The notes: generated from the sequence alone by a model not told the origin. A stretch of 64,000 nucleotides of DNA from CAVTWS01 sp963732655 (GCA_963732655.1 CAVTAI010000005.1:992001-1056000), one strand, 5' to 3'. Shown: positions 15,169-24,719, counted from the first letter of the stretch. Numbers and translations: made by a program.

Positions 15169-17576
15169 GCGTTGCTCCCTCCTACCGGCTCCGCATCCTC
15201 GCGGTGGTCCTCGTGTCCCTGTTCGCCACGCTCTTCGCCCGCCTCTATTACCTGCAGGTGCTCAACAGCCAGGAGTTCCAGGCCGTGGCCGCGCAGAACG
15301 TGACCCGGGTCGTGAACGTCCAGGCACCACGGGGCCGAATCCTCGATGTGAACGGTCGGGTCCTGGTCGACAATCGCCAGACCACGGCGGTGACCGTCGA
15401 CGTGAACACGCTCGAGGAGGAGCTTCCCGACGACGACTCCCGCCTCGAGATGCTCACCCGGCTGGCGGTCCTGATCAACGAGAGCGCGGGTCAGGAGTTG
15501 GTCAAGGTCACCGACCTCCAGGACCGCATCGTCCGTGGCGCCGACACCCCCTACGACGCCGCCACGTTGGCGCTCGACGTGGACTCGTCGCTGCTGGTGT
15601 ACCTCGGCGAACACCGTGACGAGTTCCCCGGTGTCGAGGTGATCCAGACCACAGTGCGGGATTACCCGTACGGTACCCTCGCCGCCCATGTGTTGGGGTA
15701 CGTGGGTGCGATCAACCTGACCGAGCTGGAGGCCCGCAACGGCCGGTTCGAACGTCAGCGAGCCGCGGACGACGACATCGATCCGGTCGATCCGGACCAT
15801 CCGGTCGATCCGAGCGACCCGTCGCTCAAGGTGTACGCGCCGAGTGACGAGATCGGCAAGACCGGCATCGAGGCCATCTTCGAGGACGACCTTCGCGGCG
15901 TTCCCGGGCAACGCGTCTACGAAGTCGACGTGAACGGCGACATCATCCGGGAGCGGCTCGATCTCCGCCGCGACCCGATCGCCGGCAGTGACGTCGTGCT
16001 CACCATCGACATCGATCTGCAGGCCCTGGTCGAGGAGGAGTTGGTCCGCTCGCTCGAGATGGCCCGCCAGCAGGACAAACCCGATCCGGCCGACCCGGAC
16101 TTCCTGGCCCCGGCCGGCGCCGCGGTGATCCTGAACCCGCAGAACGGTTCCGTCTGGGCCATGGCCTCGTACCCGACCTATGACCCTGCGTCGTTCATCG
16201 GTGGCATCTCGGCGGTCCAGTTCGATGCCCTCCGCAGCCCGGGGGCGCACGCCCCGATCCTGAATCGGGCGATCCAGGCCGCCTATGCCCCCGGGTCCAC
16301 GTTCAAGCTGGTCACCGCCTACGCCGCCATGCGGACCGGGCTGCTGGACGCCATCTACCCCAACGGTTGGCGCCAAGCGTTCGACCACGGCGAGGAGTAC
16401 CTCATGCGGAGTTGCACGGAAGGCGCCGTGGCCATCGACACCTGCATCTTCCGGAACTCCGAAGAAGGGCCGTACGTCGGCATCAACCTGCCGCGCAGCC
16501 TCACCGTGTCGAGCGACAGCTACTACTACCGGATCGGTGAGGAGTTCGCCGTGCGGGGCGACTTCGCCTACGACGAGGTGCAGCTCGCGGCGCGCGAGTT
16601 CGGCTTCGGTCGACCATCGGGGATCGCCCTGCTCACCGAGGGCTCGGGACTGGTGCCCGACGCCGCGTTGTACGAACAACGCCACGCGGACCTGCCCGAG
16701 GTCTTCCCCCGGGGTGATTGGCTGCCGGGTGACTCCGTCAACCTGGCCATCGGCCAGGGCGAGATGCTGGCCACGCCGTTGCAGATCGCCAACGCCTACG
16801 CCGCCTTCGCGAATGGTGGCACGCTGCACGCCCCGAACATCGCCGCTCGCATCCAGAGGCCCGACGGCGAGCTGGTGCGGGAGTTCGCCCCCCGGGTCGC
16901 CGCCACGCTCGACCTGCCGCCGGAGATCCGCGACCCGATCATGGACGGGTTGCTCGGGGTGACGGCTGATCCCCAGGGCACCGGCTACGACGCCTTCAAC
17001 CTGCCGGGCGAGAACCCGGAGGCGTTCGTCGACTTCGACTTGGCCCGCTGGCCTGTCGCCGGCAAGACGGGCACATCGGAGAGGAACGACAAAGCCGACT
17101 TCGCCATCTTCGCCGGCTTCGGCCCGACCCCGAACCCCGGGCTCGGCGTCGCCTTGGATGCCGTGCCCGAGTACGCCATGACTGCGGTGCTCGAGGAGGC
17201 GGGGTTCGCCAGCCGAACGGCCGCACCGATGGTGGCGCGCGTCTTCCAGCGCATCGCCAACGGAACGGTCCCTCCCGCCCCCACCGCCTTCGAGTTGAGC
17301 CTGTGCGAGGACTGGATCTTCGAGCAGGAGCAGGCTGCGGCGGATGAAGAAGCCGGCGTGACCACCACGTCCACGCCGACCGGCGCCACGTTGCCGCCCG
17401 TCACGGCCCCTCCGGCGACGGGCGGGCCGTCGTCCGCCACCACTGACGGACCGGCCGGCGCCGCGACCACGACCACCGCGGCGCCGGCACCGACCACCAC
17501 CGTGCCGCTCATCTCCGATGCCCGGCTGGCAGGGATCTGCGGGTTACCCGATCTCGGCGAAGAGGGCGACTCGTGA
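15165..17576 (+). CDS. mrdA: penicillin-binding protein 2, elongation transpeptidase
   Basis: 803 residues from ATG 15165. An N-terminal membrane anchor (LRILAVVLVSLFATLFA) is followed by the PBP dimerisation domain starting at VNVQAPRGRILDVNGRVL. The transpeptidase domain has the catalytic STFK in AAYAPGSTFKLVTAYAA, the second motif SSDSYYYR and the third motif KTGTSE. A low-complexity Asp/Pro insertion (DPVDPDHPVDPSDPS) sits in the dimerisation region. A Thr/Pro-rich segment near the C-terminus (TTTSTPTGATLPP and TTTTAAPAPTTT) precedes the final LAGICGLPDLGE. It cross-links lateral peptidoglycan with RodA as glycosyltransferase. The rodA start overlaps its stop (GTGA). Confidence 0.95.
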   Translation: MSVAPSYRLRILAVVLVSLFATLFARLYYLQVLNSQEFQAVAAQNVTRVVNVQAPRGRILDVNGRVLVDNRQTTAVTVDVNTLEEELPDDDSRLEMLTRLAVLINESAGQELVKVTDLQDRIVRGADTPYDAATLALDVDSSLLVYLGEHRDEFPGVEVIQTTVRDYPYGTLAAHVLGYVGAINLTELEARNGRFERQRAADDDIDPVDPDHPVDPSDPSLKVYAPSDEIGKTGIEAIFEDDLRGVPGQRVYEVDVNGDIIRERLDLRRDPIAGSDVVLTIDIDLQALVEEELVRSLEMARQQDKPDPADPDFLAPAGAAVILNPQNGSVWAMASYPTYDPASFIGGISAVQFDALRSPGAHAPILNRAIQAAYAPGSTFKLVTAYAAMRTGLLDAIYPNGWRQAFDHGEEYLMRSCTEGAVAIDTCIFRNSEEGPYVGINLPRSLTVSSDSYYYRIGEEFAVRGDFAYDEVQLAAREFGFGRPSGIALLTEGSGLVPDAALYEQRHADLPEVFPRGDWLPGDSVNLAIGQGEMLATPLQIANAYAAFANGGTLHAPNIAARIQRPDGELVREFAPRVAATLDLPPEIRDPIMDGLLGVTADPQGTGYDAFNLPGENPEAFVDFDLARWPVAGKTGTSERNDKADFAIFAGFGPTPNPGLGVALDAVPEYAMTAVLEEAGFASRTAAPMVARVFQRIANGTVPPAPTAFELSLCEDWIFEQEQAAADEEAGVTTTSTPTGATLPPVTAPPATGGPSSATTDGPAGAATTTTAAPAPTTTVPLISDARLAGICGLPDLGEEGDS

Positions 17577-18706
17577 CATCGATCCTCTCCGCTCGGACCG
17601 CTCGATCCCACGTCGGCCCGGCTCGCTGGACCCAGGTCGACTATCTGTTGATCGTCACCACCGTCGGGTTGTGCCTGTTCGGCTGCCTGATCGTGTTCTC
17701 CTCCACCCGGGGCACCGACGATGTCGCCAATACGGCGTTCCTGCAACGGCAGATGGTGGCGATCTTCCTCGGCGGCATCGGGGCCGTCGTGGCGGCCCTC
17801 ATCGACTTCCGCCGACTCCTCAGCTTCTTGTCGATCGGGTACCTCGGTTTGCTGGGGTTGCTGGCCGGCGTGCTGGTGCTCGGTCAGGAGGTCAACGGCG
17901 CCCGCGCCTGGTTCCGGTTCGGACCGCTCCAGTTGCAGCCGAGCGAGTTCGGCAAGGTGCTGCTCATCCTGCTGATGGCCAACGTCTTGGCTCAGGGCGC
18001 GCACGACTACAAGGCCATCGGCAGCGCGATCGGATTGGCCGGGCCACCGATAGCGCTGATCCTGCTCCAGCCCGACCTCGGGACCGTCCTGGTGTACGGG
18101 GTGATCCTGCTCGTCGCGCTCGTCGTCGCGGGGGTCTCCAGCCGGCTGCTCCTGCTCATCTTCCTGGCCCTCGTCACCGTGGCCACCCTGCTGATCGGCA
18201 GTGGGGTGCTGGCCGGGTATCAGGTCGACCGCCTGCTGTCGTTCGTCGACGAGAACTGTGATCCGGATGTCTCCGACACCTGCTACAACGTCGAGCAGGC
18301 GCAGGTGGCGATCGGCAACGGCGGGCTCTACGGCGAAGGCCTCTTCGAGGGCACGCAGACGCAGAGCAACCTGGTGCCCGAGCAGCAGACGGACTTCATC
18401 TTCACCGCGGTGGGGGAGGAGCTCGGGTTCACCGGCGGAGTACTGCTGTTGTCGCTCTACGGCGTGTTGATGATGAGGATCTGGCGGATCGCCAACCTGG
18501 CGCACGACCAGAGCGGCACCCTGCTGTGCGTGGGCGTCATCGCCATGCTCGTCTTCCAGGTGTTCCAGAACGTCGGCATGAACCTCGGCATCATGCCGGT
18601 GACCGGCATCCCCCTGCCGCTCGTCTCCTACGGCGGTTCATCTGTCATCACCACCCTCGTCGCCATCGGCCTCGTCCAGAACGTTCACTTCCGCCGTTTC
18701 ACCTGA
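17573..18706 (+). CDS. rodA: SEDS peptidoglycan glycosyltransferase RodA
   Basis: 377 residues with about ten membrane segments. SEDS signatures are present: NGARAWFRFGPLQLQPSEFGK, LQPDLGTVLVYG, the extracytoplasmic loop with ENCDPDVSDTC and IGNGGLYGEG, TDFIFTAVGEELGF, and PLPLVSYGGSS near the end. Asp in the loop after LQPSE-type helices is the catalytic region of SEDS polymerases (family knowledge). GTG 17573 overlaps the mrdA stop. The two Cys in the large outer loop could form a disulfide. It ends the elongasome operon, followed by a strong hairpin. Confidence 0.95.
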   Translation: MTSILSARTARSHVGPARWTQVDYLLIVTTVGLCLFGCLIVFSSTRGTDDVANTAFLQRQMVAIFLGGIGAVVAALIDFRRLLSFLSIGYLGLLGLLAGVLVLGQEVNGARAWFRFGPLQLQPSEFGKVLLILLMANVLAQGAHDYKAIGSAIGLAGPPIALILLQPDLGTVLVYGVILLVALVVAGVSSRLLLLIFLALVTVATLLIGSGVLAGYQVDRLLSFVDENCDPDVSDTCYNVEQAQVAIGNGGLYGEGLFEGTQTQSNLVPEQQTDFIFTAVGEELGFTGGVLLLSLYGVLMMRIWRIANLAHDQSGTLLCVGVIAMLVFQVFQNVGMNLGIMPVTGIPLPLVSYGGSSVITTLVAIGLVQNVHFRRFT

Positions 18707-18708
18707 CA

Positions 18709-18733
18709 CCCCCACCCACTCGGGGGGTGGGGG
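18709..18733 (+). terminator. terminator of mreB-rodA operon
   Basis: CCCCCACCC-actcggg-GGGTGGGGG, a 9-bp perfect stem 3 nt after the rodA stop. It has no T run, as is common in high-GC actinobacteria. Confidence 0.7.
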
Positions 18734-18756
18734 CTCGGCTCGTGAGACGCAGCCCG

Positions 18757-18762
18757 TAGGCT
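18757..18762 (+). promoter_or_regulatory. -10 element of the radical SAM-DUF2344-rne unit
   Basis: TAGGCT is followed by 10 nt and ATG 18773. Confidence 0.45.
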
Positions 18763-18772
18763 GGCCGGCATC

Positions 18773-20761
18773 ATGGCGAACGCAGCAGCTTCCGTCGACG
18801 ACAGCTCGGCATCGGTGTGGCCTCAGCTCGAACGGCTTCTGCCGCGGGTGCAGAAGCCGGCCCGCTACATCGGTCTGGAGGATGGCGCGGTCGCGCCCAA
18901 AGCTACGCGGGACAAGGTGGGCTGGCTGCTGCTGTACCCGGATACGTACGAGATCGGCCTGCCCAACCAGGGGTTGCAGATCCTGTACGAGATCCTCAAC
19001 GAGCGTGATGACGCATTTGCCGAGCGCTCCTACGCGCCCTGGACCGACCTGGAGGCCGAGCTCCGCGCCCACGGTGTGCCGCTCTTCTCCGTCGACACCC
19101 ACCGGCGGGCTGCTGATTTCGACCTCCTCGCCTTCAACCTCTCCGCCGAGCTCGTCTATACGAACCTGCTCAACTGCATCGATCTGGCCGGCGTGCCCGT
19201 GCGCACCAGCGACCGGCGGCCCGAGGACCCGCTCGTCGCCGTAGGTGGGCATTGCACCTACAACCCCGAACCCATCGCCGATTTCGTCGACTTCGTGGTC
19301 CTCGGCGACGGCGAAGAGGTGGTCAGTGAGATCACGGTCGTCGTGCGGGAGTGGAAGGCGTCCGGACGTACCGAAGGGTCTCGTCAGGCGGTCCTGCGGC
19401 GGCTGGCCGGGATCGAGGGCGTGTATGTGCCGTCGATGTACGAGGTCAGCTACGACGGCGCCGCCCTGGCGGGGGTGACGCCCCGGTACCCGGATGTCCC
19501 CGCAGTCGTGCAGAAGCGCACCATCGCCGACCTCGCCGAATGGCCGTACCCGAAACAGCAACTGGTACCGCTCACCGAGGTCGTCCACGACCGCCTCAAC
19601 GTCGAGGTCTTCCGCGGCTGCACCCGGGGATGCCGGTTCTGCCAGGCCGGTATGATCACCCGCCCGGTGCGGGAACGGCCCGCGGATCAGGTCCGCACGA
19701 TGATCTCTGAAGGCGTGCGACGTACGGGCTACGACGAAGTGGCGCTGACATCGCTGTCGACAGCGGATTTCAGCGGTATCGAACAGGTCATCACCGACGT
19801 GATGTCCGATCCGGCCTGCGGCAACCTGTCGGTGTCGCTGCCCAGCCTGCGGGTCGACGCGTTCACCGTCGGGATCGCCGCTCAGCTCCAGAACGGACGC
19901 CGCACGGGGCTGACCTTCGCCCCCGAGGCGGGCACATGGCGCATGCGTCAGGTCATCAACAAGCTGATCGTCGAGGAAGACCTGTACACCGCGGTCGACG
20001 CCGCGTTCTCCAACGGTTGGCGCCGCGTGAAGCTCTACTTCCTGACCGGTCTGCCCACCGAGACCGATGTCGACACCGAAGGCATCGTCGAGCTGGCCCG
20101 CAACTGCGTCAAGGTCGGAAAGGCCCACAACTCGGGCGCGTCGGTGACGGCGTCGGTCGGGGGCTTCGTGCCCAAGTCGTTCACGCCGTTCCAGTGGTTC
20201 GGTCAGAACACGGTGCCCGAGTTGCGCCGCAAGATCGGCCTGCTCAAGGATTCCGCGCGGGCGACCAAGGGCGTCGAACTGAAGTGGCACGATCCGCGAG
20301 CCACGCTGATCGAAGGGCTGATGAGCCGAGGCGATCGGCGTGTCGGCGTGGTCATCGAGGAGGTGTGGCGCCGCGGCGGCACGTTCCAGGAGTGGTCCGA
20401 ACACTTCGACATGAACCTGTGGATCGATGCGGCCGCCGCCCATGGCGTCGATCTCGATTGGTACACCTACCGACATCGCACCGAACATGAAGTCCTGCCC
20501 TGGGATCACCTGTCCGCGGGTCTCCACAAGGACTTCCTCTGGCAGGACTGGCAGGACGCCCTCCACGAGCTCGGCCTCGAGGATTGTCGCTGGACTCCGT
20601 GTTACGACTGCGGTGCGTGCACGGGGTATGGCATCGAGCACGTGGTGGCCTCGGCCACCCCGCCGGCCGGGGGGAGTCAAGGCACCGGCCAGGACCTTCG
20701 CACCGGCGGCGCGGTTCCAGTGCAGCTCCTGGGACGAGCCCGCGCCACGCTGCGGAGCTGA
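18773..20761 (+). CDS. B12-binding-type radical SAM protein (TIGR03960-like)
   Basis: 662 residues. The N-terminal part (to about 200) is a B12-binding-like Rossmann fold (VGWLLLYPDTYEIGLPNQGLQ). The radical SAM core carries the 4Fe-4S motif CTRGCRFC, with Cys at 283, 287 and 290. GLTFAPEAGTWRMR follows. The C-terminal region has CYDCGACTG, a second Cys cluster. In bacteria this family is encoded directly before, or fused to, a DUF2344 protein, as here (7-bp gap). The reaction is not known to me; the constant link with rne/rng and ribosomal L21/L27 genes suggests RNA or ribosome modification. Confidence 0.88.
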   Translation: MANAAASVDDSSASVWPQLERLLPRVQKPARYIGLEDGAVAPKATRDKVGWLLLYPDTYEIGLPNQGLQILYEILNERDDAFAERSYAPWTDLEAELRAHGVPLFSVDTHRRAADFDLLAFNLSAELVYTNLLNCIDLAGVPVRTSDRRPEDPLVAVGGHCTYNPEPIADFVDFVVLGDGEEVVSEITVVVREWKASGRTEGSRQAVLRRLAGIEGVYVPSMYEVSYDGAALAGVTPRYPDVPAVVQKRTIADLAEWPYPKQQLVPLTEVVHDRLNVEVFRGCTRGCRFCQAGMITRPVRERPADQVRTMISEGVRRTGYDEVALTSLSTADFSGIEQVITDVMSDPACGNLSVSLPSLRVDAFTVGIAAQLQNGRRTGLTFAPEAGTWRMRQVINKLIVEEDLYTAVDAAFSNGWRRVKLYFLTGLPTETDVDTEGIVELARNCVKVGKAHNSGASVTASVGGFVPKSFTPFQWFGQNTVPELRRKIGLLKDSARATKGVELKWHDPRATLIEGLMSRGDRRVGVVIEEVWRRGGTFQEWSEHFDMNLWIDAAAAHGVDLDWYTYRHRTEHEVLPWDHLSAGLHKDFLWQDWQDALHELGLEDCRWTPCYDCGACTGYGIEHVVASATPPAGGSQGTGQDLRTGGAVPVQLLGRARATLRS

Positions 20762-20768
20762 GGCACTG

Positions 20769-21593
20769 GTGCTCGTTCGCCTGGAGTATCACAAGGTCGG
20801 CAAGATCCGGTTCCTCGGTCATCGTGACGTGGCCCGGGTCTTGGAGCGGTCGCTGCGGCGGGCCGGGCTGCCGCTGCGCTATTCGGAGGGGTTCTCGCCT
20901 CGACCGCGGTTGTCGTTCGGGCTGGCCTTGTCGACGGGGTACGAGTCCATCGCCGAGTATCTCGACATCGACCTCCTCGACGCGGAGGGCCGCGACCGAG
21001 GTCTGCTCGACGATGAGGCGCGTGACGAGGTGGGCGAGAAGGCAAGCAATGCGGCGAGTGATCGGACCAACGCGCCAGGTGACCGTGAGGGCACGGATGG
21101 TCACGATCTGGCCCGCTTGGGCGATAGGGTGAATGAAACGCTCCCGCCCGGATTGGAGGTGACTGCTGTGGCTGAGCTCGATCCTCGCTCGCCTTCGCTG
21201 CAGCAGGCCGTCACCTCGTGCTCCTGGGAGATCGACCTCGTCAACGCCGACGTCGCCGAGGTGGAGAGTGCCGTGGCCCGGACACTCGCTGCCGTTTCGT
21301 TGCCTGTCACCCGCGAGCGCAAGGGCAAGCCGGTCACCGACGACCTCCGCCCGCTGATTCGATCACTCAACGTGGTTTCTCCGACCACGGATGGTGATCT
21401 TCGGCTGCTCGCCGACTTGGGAACACAACCTCGGGCCATCCGACCGACCGAGCTGCTCGGGGTCCTCGACCCTCCGCAGGAGGAGCTCCGTGTCCGTCGT
21501 ACCCACCAATGGATCGACACCGGCGATCAGCGTTTCGAGCCCCTCGAGGCCAACGCCCGCCAGGTGCTGCGCACCGGGAAACGTGCGCGATGA
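20769..21593 (+). CDS. DUF2344 (TIGR03936) partner of radical SAM protein
   Basis: 274 residues from GTG 20769, 8 nt after the preceding stop. The N-terminus LVRLEYHKVGKIRFLGHRD and LRYSEGFSPRPRLSFG are the family signature. A variable hydrophilic insertion (about residues 75-125: EVGEKASNAASD, DREGTDGHD) interrupts the domain before LPPGLEV. C-terminal signature-like segments are PVTRERKGKPVTDD and RPTELLGVLD. It probably acts with the upstream radical SAM enzyme, since the two are fused in many bacteria. RNase E/G follows after 15 bp. Confidence 0.85.
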   Translation: MLVRLEYHKVGKIRFLGHRDVARVLERSLRRAGLPLRYSEGFSPRPRLSFGLALSTGYESIAEYLDIDLLDAEGRDRGLLDDEARDEVGEKASNAASDRTNAPGDREGTDGHDLARLGDRVNETLPPGLEVTAVAELDPRSPSLQQAVTSCSWEIDLVNADVAEVESAVARTLAAVSLPVTRERKGKPVTDDLRPLIRSLNVVSPTTDGDLRLLADLGTQPRAIRPTELLGVLDPPQEELRVRRTHQWIDTGDQRFEPLEANARQVLRTGKRAR

Positions 21594-21608
21594 GAAGGGA
21601 CCACCCCA

Positions 21609-23456
21609 ATGACCGACTCGACCGACGCGGACCGCCCAGTGGGCGATCGGCCGGCCGATCCGAGCGCGCCGGCCTCCGCCGGAGACGCTGACTCCACCCC
21701 TCGAAGCTCCAGCAACCGCCGTCGCGGCGGGCGGAATCGACGACCACGGGCCGCCGGCACCACCGGCGGTGGTGCGACCACGGACAACGGAAACGACGCG
21801 CCCCCCGCCGGATCGGGAACCCGATCCGGCCGCCCGGCCACCGTCCCCGGTGATGCCGGTGGGGGAGCGGGCGGCGAACCGGTGACCGCGGGAGGGGCGC
21901 GTCCGCCCGTCCCGTCGCCGCCGGTGAAACCCAAGATCGGCGACACCCGGCCCGCTCCGGCGAGTCAACCAGCCCTGCCGGCGGCCGCCGCGGCCAAGGG
22001 CGAAGTTTCGAGTCGGAATCGACGTCGTCGGCGCGGGCGCGGCGGCTCCGGAGGCGGATCGGGATCCGGCTCGGGCGACTCTCCGTCGTTGCGGCCGGTG
22101 GAAGCGGTGACGTCAGACCGCCCCGTCGAGCTGGACGCGGCGACCATGGAGGCTCGGCGCGGCAAGGAACGTAATGGCCGCCCGCTCGGGCGGTACATGA
22201 TGTGCGTGCACGTGAGCGAGCACGCCACCCACATCGCGGTGCTCGAAGGGCGAGCACTGATCGAGCACTACGTCTCGCTTCCGGCCGATGACGCCACGCA
22301 GATCCACGGCAACATCTACCTCGGCAAGGTCCAGAACGTCCTGCCCGGCATGGAAGCGGCGTTCGTCGACATCGGCACGCCGAAGAATGCCGTGTTGTAC
22401 CGAGGCGACGTCCAGTACGACACCGATGACGTCGAGCAGAAGAGTGCGCCCCGCCGCATCGAGCAGATCCTGCAGAATCGCCAGACCATCCTGTGCCAGG
22501 TGACCAAGAACCCGATCGCCCACAAGGGCGCCCGGCTCACCCAGGAGATCTCGTTGCCGGGCCGGTTCGTGGTCCTGGTGCCCAACAGCACGACCTACGG
22601 CATCTCCAAACGCCTTCCCGATGACGAACGCAAGCGCCTTCGCAAGATCCTCGATCGGGTGAAACCGTCGCATCACGGCGTGATCGTTCGGACCGCGGCG
22701 GAGAACGTCATCGAGGAGGAGATCGAGCGTGATGTCGCCCGGCTGCTCAGCCAGTGGGACAACATCGAGCGCCTGGCCAAGCAGGCGCAGGCGCCGGCGC
22801 TGCTCTACCGCGAGCCAGACATGGCGGTGCGGGTGATTCGCGAAGAGTTCAACAAGGAGTACCGGGGCGTCGTCATCGACGACCCGACGCTGTACGCCGA
22901 GGTCCACGGCTACGTGTCGAGCATCATGCCGGCGCTCGCCGATCGGGTGCAGTACTTCGATCGATCCGCGGAGCCGATCGGGCTGTTCGAGCGGAACCAC
23001 ATCGCCGAGCAACTCCGCAAGACCGTGGATGCCAAGGTATGGCTGCCCTCTGGTGGGTCACTCGTCATCGAGCGCACCGAGGCGCTGACCGTGATCGACG
23101 TCAACACCGGGAAGAACGTGGGGAGTTCGAGCCTCGAGGAGACGGTGTTCCGGAACAACCTCGAAGCGGCCGAAGAGATCGCTCGCCAGCTCCGTCTACG
23201 CGATATCGGCGGGATCATCGTCATCGACTTCGTCGATATGGAGGAGGCCAAGAACCGTGACGCGGTCATGCGTCTCTTCCGAGACGCGTTGTCCCGGGAC
23301 AAGACCCGGACCCAGGTGTTCAACATCTCCGAGCTCGGTCTGGTCGAGATGACGCGTAAGCGCATCGGCGAAGGCCTCATCGAGTCCCTTTCGCACAATT
23401 GCCCCACCTGTGAAGGGCGCGGCGTTCTCGTCAGCGACGACCTGATCGAAGCCTGA
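21609..23456 (+). CDS. rne: ribonuclease E/G
   Basis: 615 residues. The N-terminal ~190 are disordered, Gly/Arg/Pro-rich with SSNRRRGGRNRRPR and RNRRRRRGRGG blocks, probably RNA-binding and degradosome-scaffolding. The catalytic core begins near GRYMMCVHVSEHATHIAVLEG. An S1 domain (GNIYLGKVQNVLPGMEAAFVDIG) follows, then the 5'-sensor/RNase H-like part and the DNase I-like site with ERTEALTVIDVNTGKN and IVIDFVDMEEAKNRD, whose Asp residues bind Mg2+. The Zn-link CPTC is at 598-601. It cleaves single-stranded AU-rich RNA in mRNA decay and rRNA maturation. ATG 21609 sits 15 bp after DUF2344. Confidence 0.95.
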   Translation: MTDSTDADRPVGDRPADPSAPASAGDADSTPRSSSNRRRGGRNRRPRAAGTTGGGATTDNGNDAPPAGSGTRSGRPATVPGDAGGGAGGEPVTAGGARPPVPSPPVKPKIGDTRPAPASQPALPAAAAAKGEVSSRNRRRRRGRGGSGGGSGSGSGDSPSLRPVEAVTSDRPVELDAATMEARRGKERNGRPLGRYMMCVHVSEHATHIAVLEGRALIEHYVSLPADDATQIHGNIYLGKVQNVLPGMEAAFVDIGTPKNAVLYRGDVQYDTDDVEQKSAPRRIEQILQNRQTILCQVTKNPIAHKGARLTQEISLPGRFVVLVPNSTTYGISKRLPDDERKRLRKILDRVKPSHHGVIVRTAAENVIEEEIERDVARLLSQWDNIERLAKQAQAPALLYREPDMAVRVIREEFNKEYRGVVIDDPTLYAEVHGYVSSIMPALADRVQYFDRSAEPIGLFERNHIAEQLRKTVDAKVWLPSGGSLVIERTEALTVIDVNTGKNVGSSSLEETVFRNNLEAAEEIARQLRLRDIGGIIVIDFVDMEEAKNRDAVMRLFRDALSRDKTRTQVFNISELGLVEMTRKRIGEGLIESLSHNCPTCEGRGVLVSDDLIEA

Positions 23457-23492
23457 GGCCACCTGGCCCATGGTCTGCGGGCTTGGGTGGCC
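23457..23492 (+). terminator. hairpin after rne
   Basis: GGCCACC (23457-23463) pairs with GGTGGCC (23486-23492) across a 22-nt loop directly after the stop. Moderate candidate. Confidence 0.4.
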
Positions 23493-23564
23493 CAGCAGCA
23501 TTCGATCCACACGACCCAGCCGGTTGGGCTTCAGGGTCCGGGGGTTGGCGCCGATAGCAGAAAC

Positions 23565-24629
23565 ATGGTCTCTCGACTTGTCGATGTCATTTCCAGTGCG
23601 CGGGCGCGACGAGGCGACTCCGGTGTCCGGGGCGCAGCGATGGTCGAGTACGTCCTCGTCCTCATGCTGCTGGGCACGACGGTCAGTGTCGGGATGCAGA
23701 ATCTCGAGCAGAGCGCCGGGGAAGAGGCGGCCGAAACCGGACATGCGATCGGTGGTGACCCGGGGACCTCGTCGACGCTCCCCGGCATGACGACCACCAG
23801 TCTCGGTGGATCTACGACCACGTCGACCACGACGGCGGCCACCTTCCCGGTCAACTCACCTCCCGTGGTGATCGTGCCCGACCTGGTGATGGAGCCCGGC
23901 GATACCGAGGACCTCGTGGCCCACGTCACCGATGACTTCAGCTCCCTCGAGGCGCTCGACCTCAGCTGGACGGTGCAGGCGGGGCTGACCAAGAACGGCC
24001 AGAGCATCGACGAAGATGACGACGAAGCGATCGTCAGCCTGACGTCGATCCAGCCCGGTTGGTACACGGTGACCCTGTGCGCCTCCGACGGCCTGGCATC
24101 GCCGGTGTGCGATTCCGGGACGGTCAAGGTCACCTACGGCACGGTGAGCGCTGCGGTACTCCGGAACGAATCAGACTGGTATTGGGACGGTTCCGCCTAT
24201 CGGTGGGAGGTATCGGTCGAGATAGGGGTCGCCGATGCGTGGGGTAACGGCGTCGTTGGCGCACAGATCACGGCCGTCATAACGCTTGACGACGGACGGA
24301 CCGTCATCGACAGCTGCGTCACGAACGGCGACAGCGATTGCTGGATCGGGGCGGATTTCGCGTCCCCGTTCAGCTCTGGGACCATCGTCGTCACCGACAT
24401 CAGCGGTGAATGCATCGACGGCTGGGACGGAGTCTGGGTGCCGATCGACATCAATCCGCTCGGTGGCCCGCCGCCGGACCCGACGACCACCACGACGGAA
24501 CCCCCGTCGTCGACATCGTCGACCTCGTCCACCTCGTCGACCACGACGACGACGACGACGACCACGACGACAACCACCAGCACGTCGACCACGACGACCA
24601 CCCCCACGACGACGAACACCCAGACGTGA
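23565..24629 (+). CDS. Flp/TadE-like pilin domain with mucin-like Thr tail
   Basis: 354 residues from ATG 23565. A basic leader (SARARRGDSGVRG) precedes GAAMVEYVLVLMLLG (about 23-37). The small residue before the hydrophobic stretch and the Glu (E28) match Flp/TadE prepilin-like class III signals. A Thr/Ser linker follows, then a beta-rich Ig/PKD-like domain (about 100-310; PDLVMEPGDTEDL, SWTVQAG, GWYTVTLCASDGLASPVC) with several Cys pairs. The last ~40 residues are almost pure Thr/Ser/Pro. I infer a pilin-like or pseudopilin-anchored surface stalk. It sits between rne and rplU with its own terminator. Processing peptidase (TadV) and Tad ATPase genes are not in the window. Confidence 0.7.
   Translation: MVSRLVDVISSARARRGDSGVRGAAMVEYVLVLMLLGTTVSVGMQNLEQSAGEEAAETGHAIGGDPGTSSTLPGMTTTSLGGSTTTSTTTAATFPVNSPPVVIVPDLVMEPGDTEDLVAHVTDDFSSLEALDLSWTVQAGLTKNGQSIDEDDDEAIVSLTSIQPGWYTVTLCASDGLASPVCDSGTVKVTYGTVSAAVLRNESDWYWDGSAYRWEVSVEIGVADAWGNGVVGAQITAVITLDDGRTVIDSCVTNGDSDCWIGADFASPFSSGTIVVTDISGECIDGWDGVWVPIDINPLGGPPPDPTTTTTEPPSSTSSTSSTSSTTTTTTTTTTTTTSTSTTTTTPTTTNTQT
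24478..24625 (+). repeat. (ACG/TCG)n trinucleotide microsatellite
   Basis: A run of acg, acc and tcg triplets encodes the Thr/Ser tail. The densest part is near 24538-24560, with uninterrupted acg repeats. It is in frame, so slippage by whole triplets would change stalk length without breaking the gene. Confidence 0.7.
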
Positions 24630-24642
24630 CGCCCCGTTCGGT

Positions 24643-24675
24643 GCGGCAGGCGCGCTGTCCATAGGCGCCTGCCGC
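24643..24675 (+). terminator. terminator after pilin-like gene
   Basis: GCGGCAGGCGC (24643-24653) and GCGCCTGCCGC (24665-24675) form a perfect 11-bp stem with an 11-nt loop. Confidence 0.65.
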
Positions 24676-24704
24676 CGCCGCGTGGCAGACGGGCGCGAGC
24701 CCGC

Positions 24705-24710
24705 TAGGCT
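24705..24710 (+). promoter_or_regulatory. -10 element of rplU
   Basis: TAGGCT is followed by 9 nt and ATG 24720. It lies only 3 nt before ATG 24714, so the second ATG is the likely start. Confidence 0.45.
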
Positions 24711-24719
24711 CGGATGGCT

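Noticed and set aside
15159..16829. A 556-codon antisense frame within mrdA
   Set aside because: Shadow of PBP2 codons, no start signal or domain.
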